The notes: generated by a model from the sequence alone, not told the origin. A stretch of 29,362 bases of DNA from an uncultured Peptococcaceae bacterium (GCA_934229395.1 CAKQDL010000021.1:1-29362); one strand, 5' to 3'; shown: positions 6,547 through 14,889, counted from the stretch's first letter. Made by a program: numbers and translations.

Positions 6547-6938
6547 CCCAGCTTCACCAGCTTCACATCGTAGTTTTGCTCGCCGTAATCCACAATCATC
6601 CCATGCATTGGACTGTTACCGCATTCGTCCACATCGTAAATGAGGGTGCGCTTGTAGCTTGGCTGGCCGTTTCTTGGTGCAAAGCGAATATACACCACAT
6701 CGTGCTCGCAAAGCGGCAATAGCGTCAAATCAACACGCTCCTTGCTCTTCGGTGCAAAATTTTTAAAGACGATGGCATCTGGCGCTGTCTCTGTGCCTAG
6801 GAAAATGTCCAACGTATCTTCTGTGCAGTTTTCTAACTCCAGCTTATAGGCATCCTTTGTTTTTTTCACCACATAAACAGCGGCGGCTCCAGCCACAGCA
6901 AGCGCTGTACCCTTTGCGAGGGTTTTCACCTTTGACAT
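6543..6938 (-). CDS. Small membrane-anchored protein of unknown function
   Basis: 131 residues. One hydrophobic segment (about residues 6-25, KGTALAVAGAAAVYVVKK) is followed by a soluble ~100-residue region rich in beta-strand pattern and acidic residues. I do not recognise the family. The start is ATG at 6938, preceded by AAAGG at nine bases. The ATG three codons upstream has the same AAAGG touching it and is unlikely. It is first in an operand pair with thiN and divergent from the hydrogenase gene. No catalytic motif is evident. Confidence 0.7.
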   Translation of the reverse strand: MSKVKTLAKGTALAVAGAAAVYVVKKTKDAYKLELENCTEDTLDIFLGTETAPDAIVFKNFAPKSKERVDLTLLPLCEHDVVYIRFAPRNGQPSYKRTLIYDVDECGNSPMHGMIVDYGEQNYDVKLVKLG

Positions 6939-6981
6939 ATCATCCATCCTTTCATTTAATAAGACTATTTCATCCAGGGTC

Positions 6982-7009
6982 TTGCATGCCCCGGTAGGTT
7001 TGATATACT
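6982..7009 (+). promoter_or_regulatory. Promoter of the hydrogenase - uup operon
   Basis: TTGCAT (6982-6987), 16-base spacer, TATACT (7004-7009). The transcription start would be near 7016, giving a ~90-base leader that contains a GAGCAA/TTGCTC hairpin (7041-7058). Confidence 0.6.
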
Positions 7010-7034
7010 AAACTATAGACTCCATTATATACAA
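7005..7034 (-). promoter_or_regulatory. Promoter of the small membrane protein - thiN operon
   Basis: Minus strand TTGTAT (7029-7034), 18-base spacer, TAGTAT (7005-7010). Its -10 lies on top of the -10 of the divergent hydrogenase promoter, so the two probably compete for polymerase. Confidence 0.55.
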
Positions 7035-7107
7035 CTTTTTGAGCAAATGCCATTGCTCATTTGATGACAGTTTAGAAGGAACTGCTCGCTTAGAAAAGGA
7101 GAAACCC

Positions 7108-8571
7108 ATGCTTACAAAAAACTCAGATATTAACGATATTCGCCATCTCGTCCTCACCCTTGTAGCCAAATACGCCTTTGAGGGTACCTTAGACGAAAAA
7201 CGCGATGAAATTCCCTATGAGGTGGTCCCTGGCCACAAAGCCCTCTTCCGCTGCTGCGTATACCGCGAAAGAGAAATCGTTCGCCAGCGCGTACGTGTCG
7301 CCGAAGGCAAATTTCCTAGAGAAGGCCAATCCAATAAAAATATTGTGCAAATTTTGGACAGCGCCTGTGCAGAATGCCCTATCCAGCGCTTTGTTGTTAC
7401 CGACAACTGCCAAAAATGCGCAGCCAAGAAATGCCTCAAGTCCTGCTCCTTCAACGCCATCACCATTGGCCGCGACAAAGCCTATATCGACCCTGATCTA
7501 TGCAAGGAATGCGGCAAATGTGCCGAAGCCTGCCCTTATGATGCCATCAGCGACCACCAGCGTCCATGCAAGCGTAGCTGCCCTGTAGGCGCCATCAGCA
7601 AGGACGAAGACGGCATTGTAAGCATCGACGATGAAAAATGCATCCACTGTGGCACCTGCATCCGCAACTGCCCATTTGGCTCTATTGCTGAACTTTCTTA
7701 TATTGTGCCTGTCATTGAGGCCCTCAAATCTGAAGAGCCTGTCTATGCCATTGTGGCTCCAGCCGCCGAAGGTCAGTTTGGCGAAGGTGCTACCATGGGT
7801 GACTACCGTGCCGCTCTCCTCGAGCTTGGCTTCACCGATGTGGTCGAAGTCGCCCTAGGCGCCGATCTCACTGCAGAAAGTGAAGCTCAAGAATGGCTTG
7901 AAAGCTACAAGCGCGGTCAAAAGAAGGTCACCTCCTGCTGCCCTGCCTTTGTGGCCATGGTACGCCGCCATTTCCCTCAGCTTTCTAATGCTGTATCTAC
8001 CACCATTTCACCAATGGCTGCCACCTCTCGCTATCTCAAGTCCCTTCATCCAGATGCCGTCACCGTCTTTATTGGCCCATGCATTGCCAAAAAGAGCGAG
8101 GCAGTAGACGAGCACATTGCGGGTAACGCCGATTACGTTATGACCATCAAGGAATCTATGGCGCTTTTAAACGCCAAGGGTATTGTGATTAAGCCACAAG
8201 GCCTTTCCCTCCAGCAAGGCAGTATCTTTGCTCGTGGCTTTGCGCGCTCTGGCGGTGTTACCGATGCCGTTGTGGAATCCTTACAAGAAAAAGGCTTCAC
8301 CGAAAGCATTGGCGTTTATCGTGCCAGCGGCGCCAAGGAATGCAAAATGGCCCTCACTCGCCTTGCTTTTGGCAGCTTAAACGAAAGCTTTATCGAGGGG
8401 ATGAGCTGCGAAGGCGGCTGTGTCAATGGCCCTGGCTGCTATACCCCAGAAATTGAATCGAAGGCCGATCGCAAGAAGCTGCAAGCGCAAATGGACGATC
8501 GCACCATCACCTCTACTGTAGAAGAAGCGCGCAGTAATTGGCAAGGCAGTATGCACCGCGACACGATTTAA
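7108..8571 (+). CDS. Monomeric [FeFe] hydrogenase, group B
   Basis: Catalyses reversible proton reduction with ferredoxin as the likely partner. Over 487 residues, the N-terminal ~200 hold cysteine motifs for 4Fe-4S clusters (C101/104/109/113; CKECGKCAEACP at 132-143; CIHCGTCIRNCP at 178-189). The H-cluster domain follows with L1 TSCCPAF (275-281), L2 IGPCIAKKSE (322-331) and L3 EGMSCEGGCVNGPG (430-443). TSCCP instead of TSCSP is typical of group B enzymes. I chose ATG 7108 because AAAGGAG lies six bases upstream; an in-frame TTG at 7039 has no ribosome site. It is the first gene of an operon with uup and a small acidic protein. Maturases HydE/F/G are not in the window. No signal peptide, so cytoplasmic. 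Confidence 0.93.
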   Translation: MLTKNSDINDIRHLVLTLVAKYAFEGTLDEKRDEIPYEVVPGHKALFRCCVYREREIVRQRVRVAEGKFPREGQSNKNIVQILDSACAECPIQRFVVTDNCQKCAAKKCLKSCSFNAITIGRDKAYIDPDLCKECGKCAEACPYDAISDHQRPCKRSCPVGAISKDEDGIVSIDDEKCIHCGTCIRNCPFGSIAELSYIVPVIEALKSEEPVYAIVAPAAEGQFGEGATMGDYRAALLELGFTDVVEVALGADLTAESEAQEWLESYKRGQKKVTSCCPAFVAMVRRHFPQLSNAVSTTISPMAATSRYLKSLHPDAVTVFIGPCIAKKSEAVDEHIAGNADYVMTIKESMALLNAKGIVIKPQGLSLQQGSIFARGFARSGGVTDAVVESLQEKGFTESIGVYRASGAKECKMALTRLAFGSLNESFIEGMSCEGGCVNGPGCYTPEIESKADRKKLQAQMDDRTITSTVEEARSNWQGSMHRDTI

Positions 8572-8585
8572 GCAAGGAGTAGTAC

Positions 8586-10511
8586 ATGGCACAAGTCACA
8601 CAAAAAAAGACAAATGCAATGGTTCTTTTAGAGGCGCGTAACCTCAGCTGCAGCTTTGGCGAACGCGTGCTTTTTGACCATCTCAATTTATCCATCAACG
8701 AAGGCGACAAAATCGGTCTGATTGGCACCAATGGTGTGGGCAAATCCACCCTTCTCAAACAGCTTGCCGGTATTGACGCCGACAAGGACAGTGAATTTCT
8801 CACCTCCAACCAATTGGTGATGGAATATCTCCCGCAAAATCAGCCAATGGACGATAACAACACCGTCCTTGAGCAAATTTTTCATGGCACCTCTCCCCTT
8901 TTGGCCGTGGTGCGCCATTACGAGGATGCCCTCACTAGGGTAAGCGCCAACCCTAATGACGAGGCGGCCACCCAAGCCCTTTTAGAAGCGCAGGATGCCA
9001 TGGACCGTGAAAGCGCCTGGCAGCTTGAGAGCAACGCAAAAAGCATCCTCCACCGTTTAGGTATTGACGATGCGAGCCAAAAAATTGCCACCCTTTCTGG
9101 TGGTATGCGCAAACGCGTGGCTCTAGCTGCTGCCCTTATTCGCCCAGCAAACCTCTTGCTTTTGGACGAACCGACCAACCATTTGGACTACGAAACCATC
9201 ACCTGGTTAGAAAAAGAGCTTCACGAGCGCCAATGTGCCTTTGTCGTGGTCACCCACGACCGTACCTTTTTGGACCGCACCACCAACGTTATTATGGAGC
9301 TCGACAACAAAAAGCTCACGCGTTATGTAGGCAACTATTCTACCTTTCTTGAAGAAAAGGCGCAGCACGAAGCCGACGAAGCGCGCCAAGCCGATAAGCT
9401 CCGTAAGCTCTACAAGCAGGAATTGGCCTGGATGCGCAAGGGTATAGAAGCACGTCGCACCAAGCAAAAAGCGCGCAAGGAACGCTTTTACGATATTGAA
9501 TCCAAGCTCACCACCGAAACCGACGAGCGCCTTGAGATGGATTTTGTTAATGCGCGCCTTGGCAAAAAAATCATCGAATGCGAAAACCTCTGCAAAAGCT
9601 TTGATGGCCGCGTGATTTTTAAGGATTTTTCTCATGCCTTTGTGCGCAACGACCGCATTGGCATTGTAGGGCCAAACGGTATTGGCAAAACCACCCTCCT
9701 CGATGTGCTCTCTGGCCTTACTCAGGCCGACAGCGGCCGCTTGGAAGTGGGTGAAACCGTTAAAATTGGCTATTACAAGCAGCAAAACCAAGATTTACCA
9801 ATGAAGGAGCGCGTCATTGACTTTGTCAAGGACCACGGCGAATACATCCATCGCTCCGACGGCTCCCACCTCAGCGCCAGCCAAATGCTTGAAGCCTTCC
9901 GCTTCCGCTCAGACCAAAGCTACGGACCTATTTCTGCTCTTTCCGGTGGCGAGCAACGCCGCCTTTACCTCTTGAGCATTCTTATGGAGCAAAACAACGT
10001 CCTCTTTTTGGACGAACCAACCAACGACCTCGACATTGGCACCCTTCAGGTCCTTGAGGATTATCTTGAGCATTTCCCAGGCCCTGTTGTCACCGTTAGC
10101 CACGACCGTTATTTTCTAGATCGCATTTGCACCAGCATTCTCACCTACGAAAGCGATGGTCAAGCCAAGCTTTATGCCGGCGATTTTTCTAGCTATCTCG
10201 AAAAGCGTCCTGCTCCCGAAGCACCGAGTGAAGCTGTCGAAAAAAAAGAAACCACCGGCAAACAAAAGAGCGCGCCGAAGCTCAAGTTTTCTTACAAGGA
10301 ACAGCAGGAATACGAACACATCGAAGAGGATATTGCCTTCTTAGAGGAAATGATATCACGCCTAGAAAAAGACATGGCCGCCAACGCCACCAGTTATTCC
10401 AAGCTCTTGGCTCTCACTGAGGAACGCGACAAAAACCAAAGCGAGCTCGACGCCAAATATCAGCGCTGGGCCGAACTTGAAGAAAAATTAGAACAAATCA
10501 ACAACCAATGA
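8586..10511 (+). CDS. uup: ABC-F family ATPase, Uup type
   Basis: 641 residues, two ABC domains and no membrane segments. Domain 1: Walker A GTNGVGKST (47-55), signature LSGGMRKRV (170-178), Walker B LLLLDEPTNHLD (190-201). Domain 2: GPNGIGKTT (362-370), LSGGEQRRL (452-460), NVLFLDEPTNDLD (471-483). The linker carries WMRKGIEARRTKQKAR (282-297), a Uup-type signature. A charged coiled-coil tail (about 570-641) matches the Uup C-terminal domain. Family members act on ribosomes or branched nucleic acids; the exact role here is unknown. AAGGAG precedes the ATG by six bases. It follows the hydrogenase by 14 bases and is probably co-transcribed. Antibiotic-resistance ABC-F is a less likely alternative. 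Confidence 0.88.
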   Translation: MAQVTQKKTNAMVLLEARNLSCSFGERVLFDHLNLSINEGDKIGLIGTNGVGKSTLLKQLAGIDADKDSEFLTSNQLVMEYLPQNQPMDDNNTVLEQIFHGTSPLLAVVRHYEDALTRVSANPNDEAATQALLEAQDAMDRESAWQLESNAKSILHRLGIDDASQKIATLSGGMRKRVALAAALIRPANLLLLDEPTNHLDYETITWLEKELHERQCAFVVVTHDRTFLDRTTNVIMELDNKKLTRYVGNYSTFLEEKAQHEADEARQADKLRKLYKQELAWMRKGIEARRTKQKARKERFYDIESKLTTETDERLEMDFVNARLGKKIIECENLCKSFDGRVIFKDFSHAFVRNDRIGIVGPNGIGKTTLLDVLSGLTQADSGRLEVGETVKIGYYKQQNQDLPMKERVIDFVKDHGEYIHRSDGSHLSASQMLEAFRFRSDQSYGPISALSGGEQRRLYLLSILMEQNNVLFLDEPTNDLDIGTLQVLEDYLEHFPGPVVTVSHDRYFLDRICTSILTYESDGQAKLYAGDFSSYLEKRPAPEAPSEAVEKKETTGKQKSAPKLKFSYKEQQEYEHIEEDIAFLEEMISRLEKDMAANATSYSKLLALTEERDKNQSELDAKYQRWAELEEKLEQINNQ

Positions 10512-10520
10512 GGTGACATT

Positions 10521-10778
10521 ATGGCAGAAAAACCAAGCATCCACTCCACCTATCATTTTATCGACCTCTACGACGATTGGAGCGACTACGACTACGCCAC
10601 CAAAGAAAACAAGATGGAGCAAATTGATAAGTACAATTTTGCCACAGGCAATTGGAACTACACCTTTGAAGAAATCGAAAACCGCACCTACGACGTGCTC
10701 CATGCCCTCACCACCCTAAACGATGAGGACATTGCCACCATCATGGTGCGCCACGAAAAGCGTATGCAACAAAGCTAA
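10521..10778 (+). CDS. Small acidic protein of unknown function
   Basis: 85 residues, rich in Asp, Glu and Tyr at the N-terminus (FIDLYDDWSDYDYATKENK) and predicted helical in the second half. No recognisable domain, signal peptide or membrane segment. The gene starts nine bases after the uup stop, with GAGGTGAC in between, so translation is likely coupled. A terminator follows immediately. Position suggests a role tied to Uup or simply a third operon member. Confidence 0.75.
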   Translation: MAEKPSIHSTYHFIDLYDDWSDYDYATKENKMEQIDKYNFATGNWNYTFEEIENRTYDVLHALTTLNDEDIATIMVRHEKRMQQS

Positions 10779-10783
10779 CTCCG

Positions 10784-10812
10784 TGCCCGGCACACGCGCG
10801 TCGGGCATTTTT
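10784..10812 (+). terminator. Intrinsic terminator of the hydrogenase-uup operon
   Basis: TGCCCGGC/GTCGGGCA stem (8 pairs with one G:U) with an 8-base loop and a TTTTT tail. Confidence 0.8.
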
Positions 10813-10818
10813 GCGCGC

Positions 10819-10852
10819 AAAAATACCGCATTGCAAATACATCGCAATGCGG
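10819..10852 (-). terminator. Intrinsic terminator of the C39-like gene
   Basis: Minus-strand stem CCGCATTGC/GCAATGCGG (9 bp) followed by TATTTTT, six bases past the stop codon. It sits back-to-back with the plus-strand terminator at 10784..10812. Confidence 0.82.
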
Positions 10853-10858
10853 CAACAT

Positions 10859-11521
10859 TTAATCTACAAGAAAGACTGCGCGCAAGCCCATGGAATAATA
10901 GATTGGCAAAAAGTCCAACACCGAAATCCAGCGCGCGCCGTTTATTGAATCCTCCAAGTGAAGCTTTCCACCCTTTACACCATCAATGACCATCACGTGG
11001 AGGTTATAGTAAGCGTAGTATTCTTGGCCATCGGTGGTCCAGCTCACATTGGTCTCGCGCTTGCCAATTTCATCATCCACAGTGCCCCACACAATCACCG
11101 GCCCATCCTTATGTAGGCGCAGCAACACCTCGCTCAGTGGCACAAGGCTATGGGTTTTGGCTTTGAGCGTGGTGTTTTGCGTGGCCAAAAAGCTGTTGAT
11201 GCCCTCGGCCAATGGTTTTTGGTAGCAGTAATAGCCATTGCCAAAGGGATTACCCAAATAGGCTTCATCGGGTGTGGCTGTGCCAAACTCCGCTTTCGGT
11301 AAATAATTCGCAGCAAAGTCTTCTGCGCTTATGTAGACTCCCTTGCCATTTAAGGCGACCGATGCCGACACCGACTCGCAGCCATTGGGAAGGGTTGGAT
11401 ATTGATTTTGCTGCGTCAAATTATATTCCACAGGCACAAAAAGAGCCACACAGCCAGCAACCACCAAGGCAATAAAGAGCGCCACGCACCCTTGAAGGCT
11501 CCGTTTTAAAAAATGTTTCAT
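10859..11521 (-). CDS. C39-like (Peptidase_C39_2) exported or membrane-anchored protein
   Basis: 220 residues. The N-terminus has basic residues then a long hydrophobic stretch (about 10-30), with VVAGC at 20-24 that could be a lipobox or just part of a membrane anchor. The extracytoplasmic part shows the C39-like papain-fold pattern: LPNGCES (Cys48), a YLPK...GNPFGNGYYCY region (73-100), GPVIVWGTVD (140-149) and YYNLHVMVIDG (His175). Cys and His are thus present as candidate catalytic residues; no substrate can be assigned. The start is ATG 11521, since AAAGGAG lies seven bases upstream and an upstream ATG at 11611 has no ribosome site. Monocistronic between its own terminator and the intergenic region. 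Confidence 0.78.
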   Translation of the reverse strand: MKHFLKRSLQGCVALFIALVVAGCVALFVPVEYNLTQQNQYPTLPNGCESVSASVALNGKGVYISAEDFAANYLPKAEFGTATPDEAYLGNPFGNGYYCYQKPLAEGINSFLATQNTTLKAKTHSLVPLSEVLLRLHKDGPVIVWGTVDDEIGKRETNVSWTTDGQEYYAYYNLHVMVIDGVKGGKLHLEDSINGARWISVLDFLPIYYSMGLRAVFLVD

Positions 11522-11642
11522 CCTTTTGCTCCTTTCGTTGTTCAAATAAAGACAGCTCATTTTAGCACGCACGAGCACAAAACAAAATAATTTCATCCAC
11601 AATGCAACCAAATCTTGTCTAGTCAGGCACCTTGTAATATCC

Positions 11643-11648
11643 TATAAT
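11643..11648 (+). promoter_or_regulatory. Probable -10 element of the SanA/YdcF-like gene
   Basis: TATAAT about 35 bases before the start codon; the matching -35 is weak (around 11614-11625). Bases 11522-11682 otherwise hold only the divergent regulatory region. A minus-strand TAAAAT at 11559-11564 may serve the C39-like gene. Confidence 0.45.
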
Positions 11649-11682
11649 AGATGTTGACTTTTTTATTGAAAGGATGTGACGT

Positions 11683-12375
11683 ATGCGCAACCAAAAACCA
11701 TCACACCGCCGTCGTGGCTCAAACCGTATGCTCAAGGCTTTTTTAGGCCTTTTATTTTTGGTCTTGCTGATTCCCCTCGTCACACTGCTCATTAATCTTT
11801 TTGTGTGTATCACCACCGTGGGCAATATTAGCACAGAAGACGAGCTTTTGAACACCAACTGTGATTTTATTGTTGTTTTGGGTGCTGGCATTGAAGAGGA
11901 TGGCAGCCCAAGCCCGATTTTAAAAGAGCGCCTCGATAAAGCCATTGCGCTCTACGAGGACGGTATTGCCGAGGACATCATCGTCAGCGGTGGCAACGAT
12001 GCTGCTCAAAGTGAGGTCAGCGCCATGCGCAATTACCTCACCGACAACGACGTTCCTCGTAACGCTATTTTATCTGACACGCAGGGCGATAACACCTTCG
12101 CCAGTATTAGAGATTTGCGCGATATTTACGGCGCCCACTCTGTGGTCCTTGTAAGCCAACGCTTCCATCTGTATCGCGCCATTTATATTGCCGAAAAAAT
12201 GGATATTGAAACCTACGGCTGTCCAGCCTCCATCTATCGCATCACCGACAGCGACCTCCTCACACGCGAATACTTTGCTAGGCTCAAGGATTTTTCTCAG
12301 TTTTTCGCCGATAAACTGCCCGAGCCCTTGGTAAGCGCCGTGGTCCGTCTTTATCACAACGTCATCCCACAATAA
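11683..12375 (+). CDS. SanA/YdcF-like (DUF218) membrane-anchored protein
   Basis: 230 residues: a basic N-terminus, one membrane segment (about 16-43) and a C-terminal DUF218 domain. Family motifs are visible: FIVVLGAGI (62-70), ILKERLDKAIALYEDG, IIVSGGNDAAQSEVSAM, DTQGDNTFASI and VVLVSQRFHLYRAIYIAE. Members such as SanA, ElyC and YdcF are linked to envelope barrier function or peptidoglycan/lipid-carrier metabolism, but the biochemical reaction is not established. GAAAGGATG precedes the ATG. Monocistronic, ending at a bidirectional terminator shared with the convergent DUF1700 gene. Confidence 0.85.
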   Translation: MRNQKPSHRRRGSNRMLKAFLGLLFLVLLIPLVTLLINLFVCITTVGNISTEDELLNTNCDFIVVLGAGIEEDGSPSPILKERLDKAIALYEDGIAEDIIVSGGNDAAQSEVSAMRNYLTDNDVPRNAILSDTQGDNTFASIRDLRDIYGAHSVVLVSQRFHLYRAIYIAEKMDIETYGCPASIYRITDSDLLTREYFARLKDFSQFFADKLPEPLVSAVVRLYHNVIPQ

Positions 12376-12379
12376 AAAG

Positions 12380-12425
12380 GAGCACCTTGTAGCGAACTTT
12401 CTCACTATAAGGTGCTCTTTTTATT
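12380..12425. terminator. Bidirectional intrinsic terminator between convergent genes
   Basis: GAGCACCTT/AAGGTGCTC arms with TTTTT on the plus strand and an equally U-rich tail on the minus strand. It serves the SanA-like gene (+) and the ymdB-menG-DUF1700 operon (-). Confidence 0.85.
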
Positions 12426-13152
12426 ATAACGTAAAACCAATGCCCAAAATGAGCATTCCTGCACAAACCACAGATACAATCATCGAAAGCGGCAGGAGAA
12501 TATACACCATTGTGCGCCAGCCCTTTGAATACACATCATCCAAGGATACCGGCAGACGGAAACAGCCGCTGATTTGTTTTAAAGTCCATGTATGGTATTT
12601 TTTGCGTAAACGATGCATGGCCTTGATGATGGTTGCTAATAGGACGATTAAAAACACACCACCGCTTGCTATAGCCAAAAGGCCCGCTGTGCTGTCAGCA
12701 AAAATCCCGATAGGCACCTTTTCCACAAGGCCTAAAATCGGTGCTGGCAACATGGCGTTTAAATGAAAGGCATAGACAGCGCTCAAAGCAATGGCCAAAA
12801 TGCCAATTAAAACAGCTGCATAAGAAATCACCGTCGTAATCACGCCCATTAAAACAGCAAAAAAGCTCAGCAACCCAATAAAAAAGCGCTTGAATACGCC
12901 TGCACTGCCTGTTTTTTTAAGTATGCTGCGGTTGCCATATTCCTTCCCGTCGTACTGATCAGCCAAGGCCACAGGATCTGGCAAGGATTGAATGATTTCT
13001 GTATCGCCAATGCCTAAGCTGTTTTGCTTGAAGAAATAATATTTAAAATCTGCAATCATATAATCTGCATCAGCCACATCTCTATCGGCCAACGCATGCG
13101 CAAGGGCGTTCATGTATTCGCCTCGCGTCATATACTCCATGTTCCAGCTCAA
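12424..13152 (-). CDS. DUF1700/HAAS-domain membrane protein
   Basis: 242 residues. The N-terminal ~60 residues follow the DUF1700 (HAAS) pattern: MTRGEYMNALAHALADRDV, then IADFKYYFF and SLPDPVALADQY. Four or so membrane segments follow (about 88-130 two segments, 150-178, 215-240). Such proteins are often partners of PadR-type regulators, but none is next to it. The start taken is TTG at 13152 with AGGGGG eight bases upstream; ATG codons five or eight residues in are alternatives. It lies 21 bases after menG and ends the ymdB-menG operon. It shares architecture with the protein at 1474..2130. Confidence 0.75.
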   Translation of the reverse strand: MSWNMEYMTRGEYMNALAHALADRDVADADYMIADFKYYFFKQNSLGIGDTEIIQSLPDPVALADQYDGKEYGNRSILKKTGSAGVFKRFFIGLLSFFAVLMGVITTVISYAAVLIGILAIALSAVYAFHLNAMLPAPILGLVEKVPIGIFADSTAGLLAIASGGVFLIVLLATIIKAMHRLRKKYHTWTLKQISGCFRLPVSLDDVYSKGWRTMVYILLPLSMIVSVVCAGMLILGIGFTL

Positions 13153-13173
13153 ATGTCTTACCCCCTAGAAAAA

Positions 13174-14034
13174 CTAGTTGATTTTCTTTGCGATAGCACG
13201 AGCAACCTTTGCAACCAATGGTTGTACAAAGGCAACAGCCTTACGCACAGCGTAAAATGCCTTCTTTGGCAAGGATTGCTTAGGCACTGCCGGAAAATCG
13301 TAATTGGCAGAGGTCTTGATGCCACTGTAGATGGTGGAAGCGCCAAAGCCCACAGGACGCACCTCAACGCCAGCGAGGCCAGCATCGCGGAACATTTGCG
13401 CAATTTCCTTGCGTGGTGGGAAGGTGCGAAGACTTTCTGCAAGCCAGGTGTAGGCTGAATAGCCATTAGAAATCTGTTCGCCACTGACTATATGGTCACC
13501 TAGCCATGGCACTACCTTGAAATAATAAAAATTGAAGAAAAGTCTTGCTGGTGGGAAGCTTGGTCGAGATACATCAATGCATACCACACGGCCGCCTTCT
13601 TCAGTAACACGCGCCATTTCACGAATGGCTTGAGGAATGTCGCTCACATTGCGAAGGGCAAAGCCGTTTGTTACAGCATTAAAGCTGTTGTCGGCAAATG
13701 GAAGGGCCAAGGCATCGCCTTGCACAAATTGCACATTAAGGTTTGGATGCTCGCTTTTCTTGGCTTCTGCAGCCTCAAGCATTTTTTCTGAAAAATCTAG
13801 GCCTACTGCCTGACCAAAGGAGCCCACAATGGCAGCCTGCTGATAAGTCATTTCGCCGGTACCGCAGCACACATCCAGACCGCGATCACCTGGCTTGAGG
13901 GCTGTTTTTTTCATAACGAGCTTTTGCCAACCACCAAGCATACCCCAGGTCATAAGACCATTCATAAAATCATAGTTGCCTGCGATGGAGTTAAACACTT
14001 CGTGTACATATTTTTCTTTGCGTTCTCCGTTCAT
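13174..14034 (-). CDS. menG: Demethylmenaquinone methyltransferase (MenG/UbiE family)
   Basis: SAM-dependent C-methylation of demethylmenaquinone, the last step of menaquinone synthesis, at the membrane face. Signature features: VHEVFNSIAGNYDFMNGLMT (10-29), SAM motif LDVCCGTGEMT (53-63), GLDFSEKMLE, VQGDALALPFADNSFNAVT and the UbiE signature around NGFALRNVSD. Typical enzymes have ~230-240 residues; this one has 286, with a basic, Ala/Lys/Val-rich tail (from ~240, ending KVARAIAKKIN) that could bind membrane. Its ATG overlaps the ymdB stop (ATGA). Other quinone genes are absent from the window, so a related substrate remains possible. Confidence 0.87.
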   Translation of the reverse strand: MNGERKEKYVHEVFNSIAGNYDFMNGLMTWGMLGGWQKLVMKKTALKPGDRGLDVCCGTGEMTYQQAAIVGSFGQAVGLDFSEKMLEAAEAKKSEHPNLNVQFVQGDALALPFADNSFNAVTNGFALRNVSDIPQAIREMARVTEEGGRVVCIDVSRPSFPPARLFFNFYYFKVVPWLGDHIVSGEQISNGYSAYTWLAESLRTFPPRKEIAQMFRDAGLAGVEVRPVGFGASTIYSGIKTSANYDFPAVPKQSLPKKAFYAVRKAVAFVQPLVAKVARAIAKKIN

Positions 14035-14831
14035 ACTGTTGTCCTTTCTATCGTCATGCGCTCTTCGATACGTTCAATATGGACGGCCTTGCCGTCACCA
14101 TCAAGCTCAAGCAGCACCGCTTGGAAAAGAAAATGTTCGTCCTCGCTTTGCTGGTACTTTACGCGACGCTGGGTCACAAAGCGGTTGATGGAATTTTCTA
14201 CCTTCATGCCCAAAACCGATTCTACAGGGCCAACCATGCCCACATCTGTTTGGTAAGCTGTGCCCTTTGGTAAAATTGTGGTGTCGGCCGTTGGCACGTG
14301 GGTATGAGTGCCCAAAACAGCACTGACCTTCCCGTCCAAATAATAGCCCATGGCCAGCTTTTCGGAGGTGGCCTCTGCGTGCATATCCACAATGATGTGC
14401 TTCACGCCCTGCGCGTGCAAATCGTCCACCACCTGCATAATATCCTGAAACGGCGAGGTGAGTGTGGACATATACACATTGCCCATGGCCACAATCACAG
14501 CCACCGAGCGATGGTTGGCCTCTGTGAGTGTCCAGCCGCGCCCCGGCGTAGCTGGCGGGAAATTAAATGGGCGCACAATATCGTCATTTTCATCAATAAA
14601 ATGATAAATTTGCGCCTGGTTCCACGCATGGTTGCCCAAGGTCACCACATCTACGCCAATCCCTTTGAGCTGCTCGTACTGCTTAAGGTTCAGTCCATTT
14701 TGGGTGTGAATGTTTTCGCCATTGGCTATGATTAAATCTATGGTGTGTTCTTTTTTCAAGCGACGGATGGAACGTTGCGCCATCTCAATAGAATCAGGCG
14801 TTACCATATCGCCAATAAATAAAATGTTCAT
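14031..14831 (-). CDS. ymdB: YmdB-family metallophosphoesterase (TIGR00282 type)
   Basis: 266 residues, the normal length. Dinuclear-metal phosphoesterase motifs are present: ILFIGDMV (Asp8), NGEN (37-40), LGNHAWN (65-71), MHAEATSEK (150-158) and LGTHTHVPTAD (173-183). YmdB of Bacillus hydrolyses 2',3'-cyclic nucleotides and influences biofilm and motility decisions. I chose ATG 14831 because CAGGAG lies seven bases upstream; the longer in-frame start at 14870 has no ribosome site and lies on the promoter. First gene of ymdB-menG-DUF1700, from the promoter at 14861..14889. Confidence 0.92.
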   Translation of the reverse strand: MNILFIGDMVTPDSIEMAQRSIRRLKKEHTIDLIIANGENIHTQNGLNLKQYEQLKGIGVDVVTLGNHAWNQAQIYHFIDENDDIVRPFNFPPATPGRGWTLTEANHRSVAVIVAMGNVYMSTLTSPFQDIMQVVDDLHAQGVKHIIVDMHAEATSEKLAMGYYLDGKVSAVLGTHTHVPTADTTILPKGTAYQTDVGMVGPVESVLGMKVENSINRFVTQRRVKYQQSEDEHFLFQAVLLELDGDGKAVHIERIEERMTIERTTV

Positions 14832-14860
14832 GCTTTTACTCCTGTCTATATTGCCACTTA

Positions 14861-14889
14861 ATAATAACACCTTTGCCCAAAGCTGGCAA
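14861..14889 (-). promoter_or_regulatory. Promoter of the ymdB-menG operon
   Basis: Minus strand TTGCCA (14884-14889), 17-base spacer, TATTAT (14861-14866), about 25 bases before the ymdB start. It lies directly after the terminator of the tRNA-like RNA unit. Confidence 0.75.

Noticed and set aside
7039..7107. TTG start adding 23 residues to the hydrogenase
   Set aside because: No ribosome site, and it overlaps leader hairpins; ATG 7108 has AAAGGAG at ideal distance.
6939..7107. Thiamine (TPP) riboswitch upstream of the thiN operon
   Set aside because: No CTGAGA or ACCTGA-type TPP motif was seen in either direction.
9207..9791. Long open frame opposite uup
   Set aside because: It mirrors the codon bias of the real gene on the other strand and lacks start signals and family motifs.
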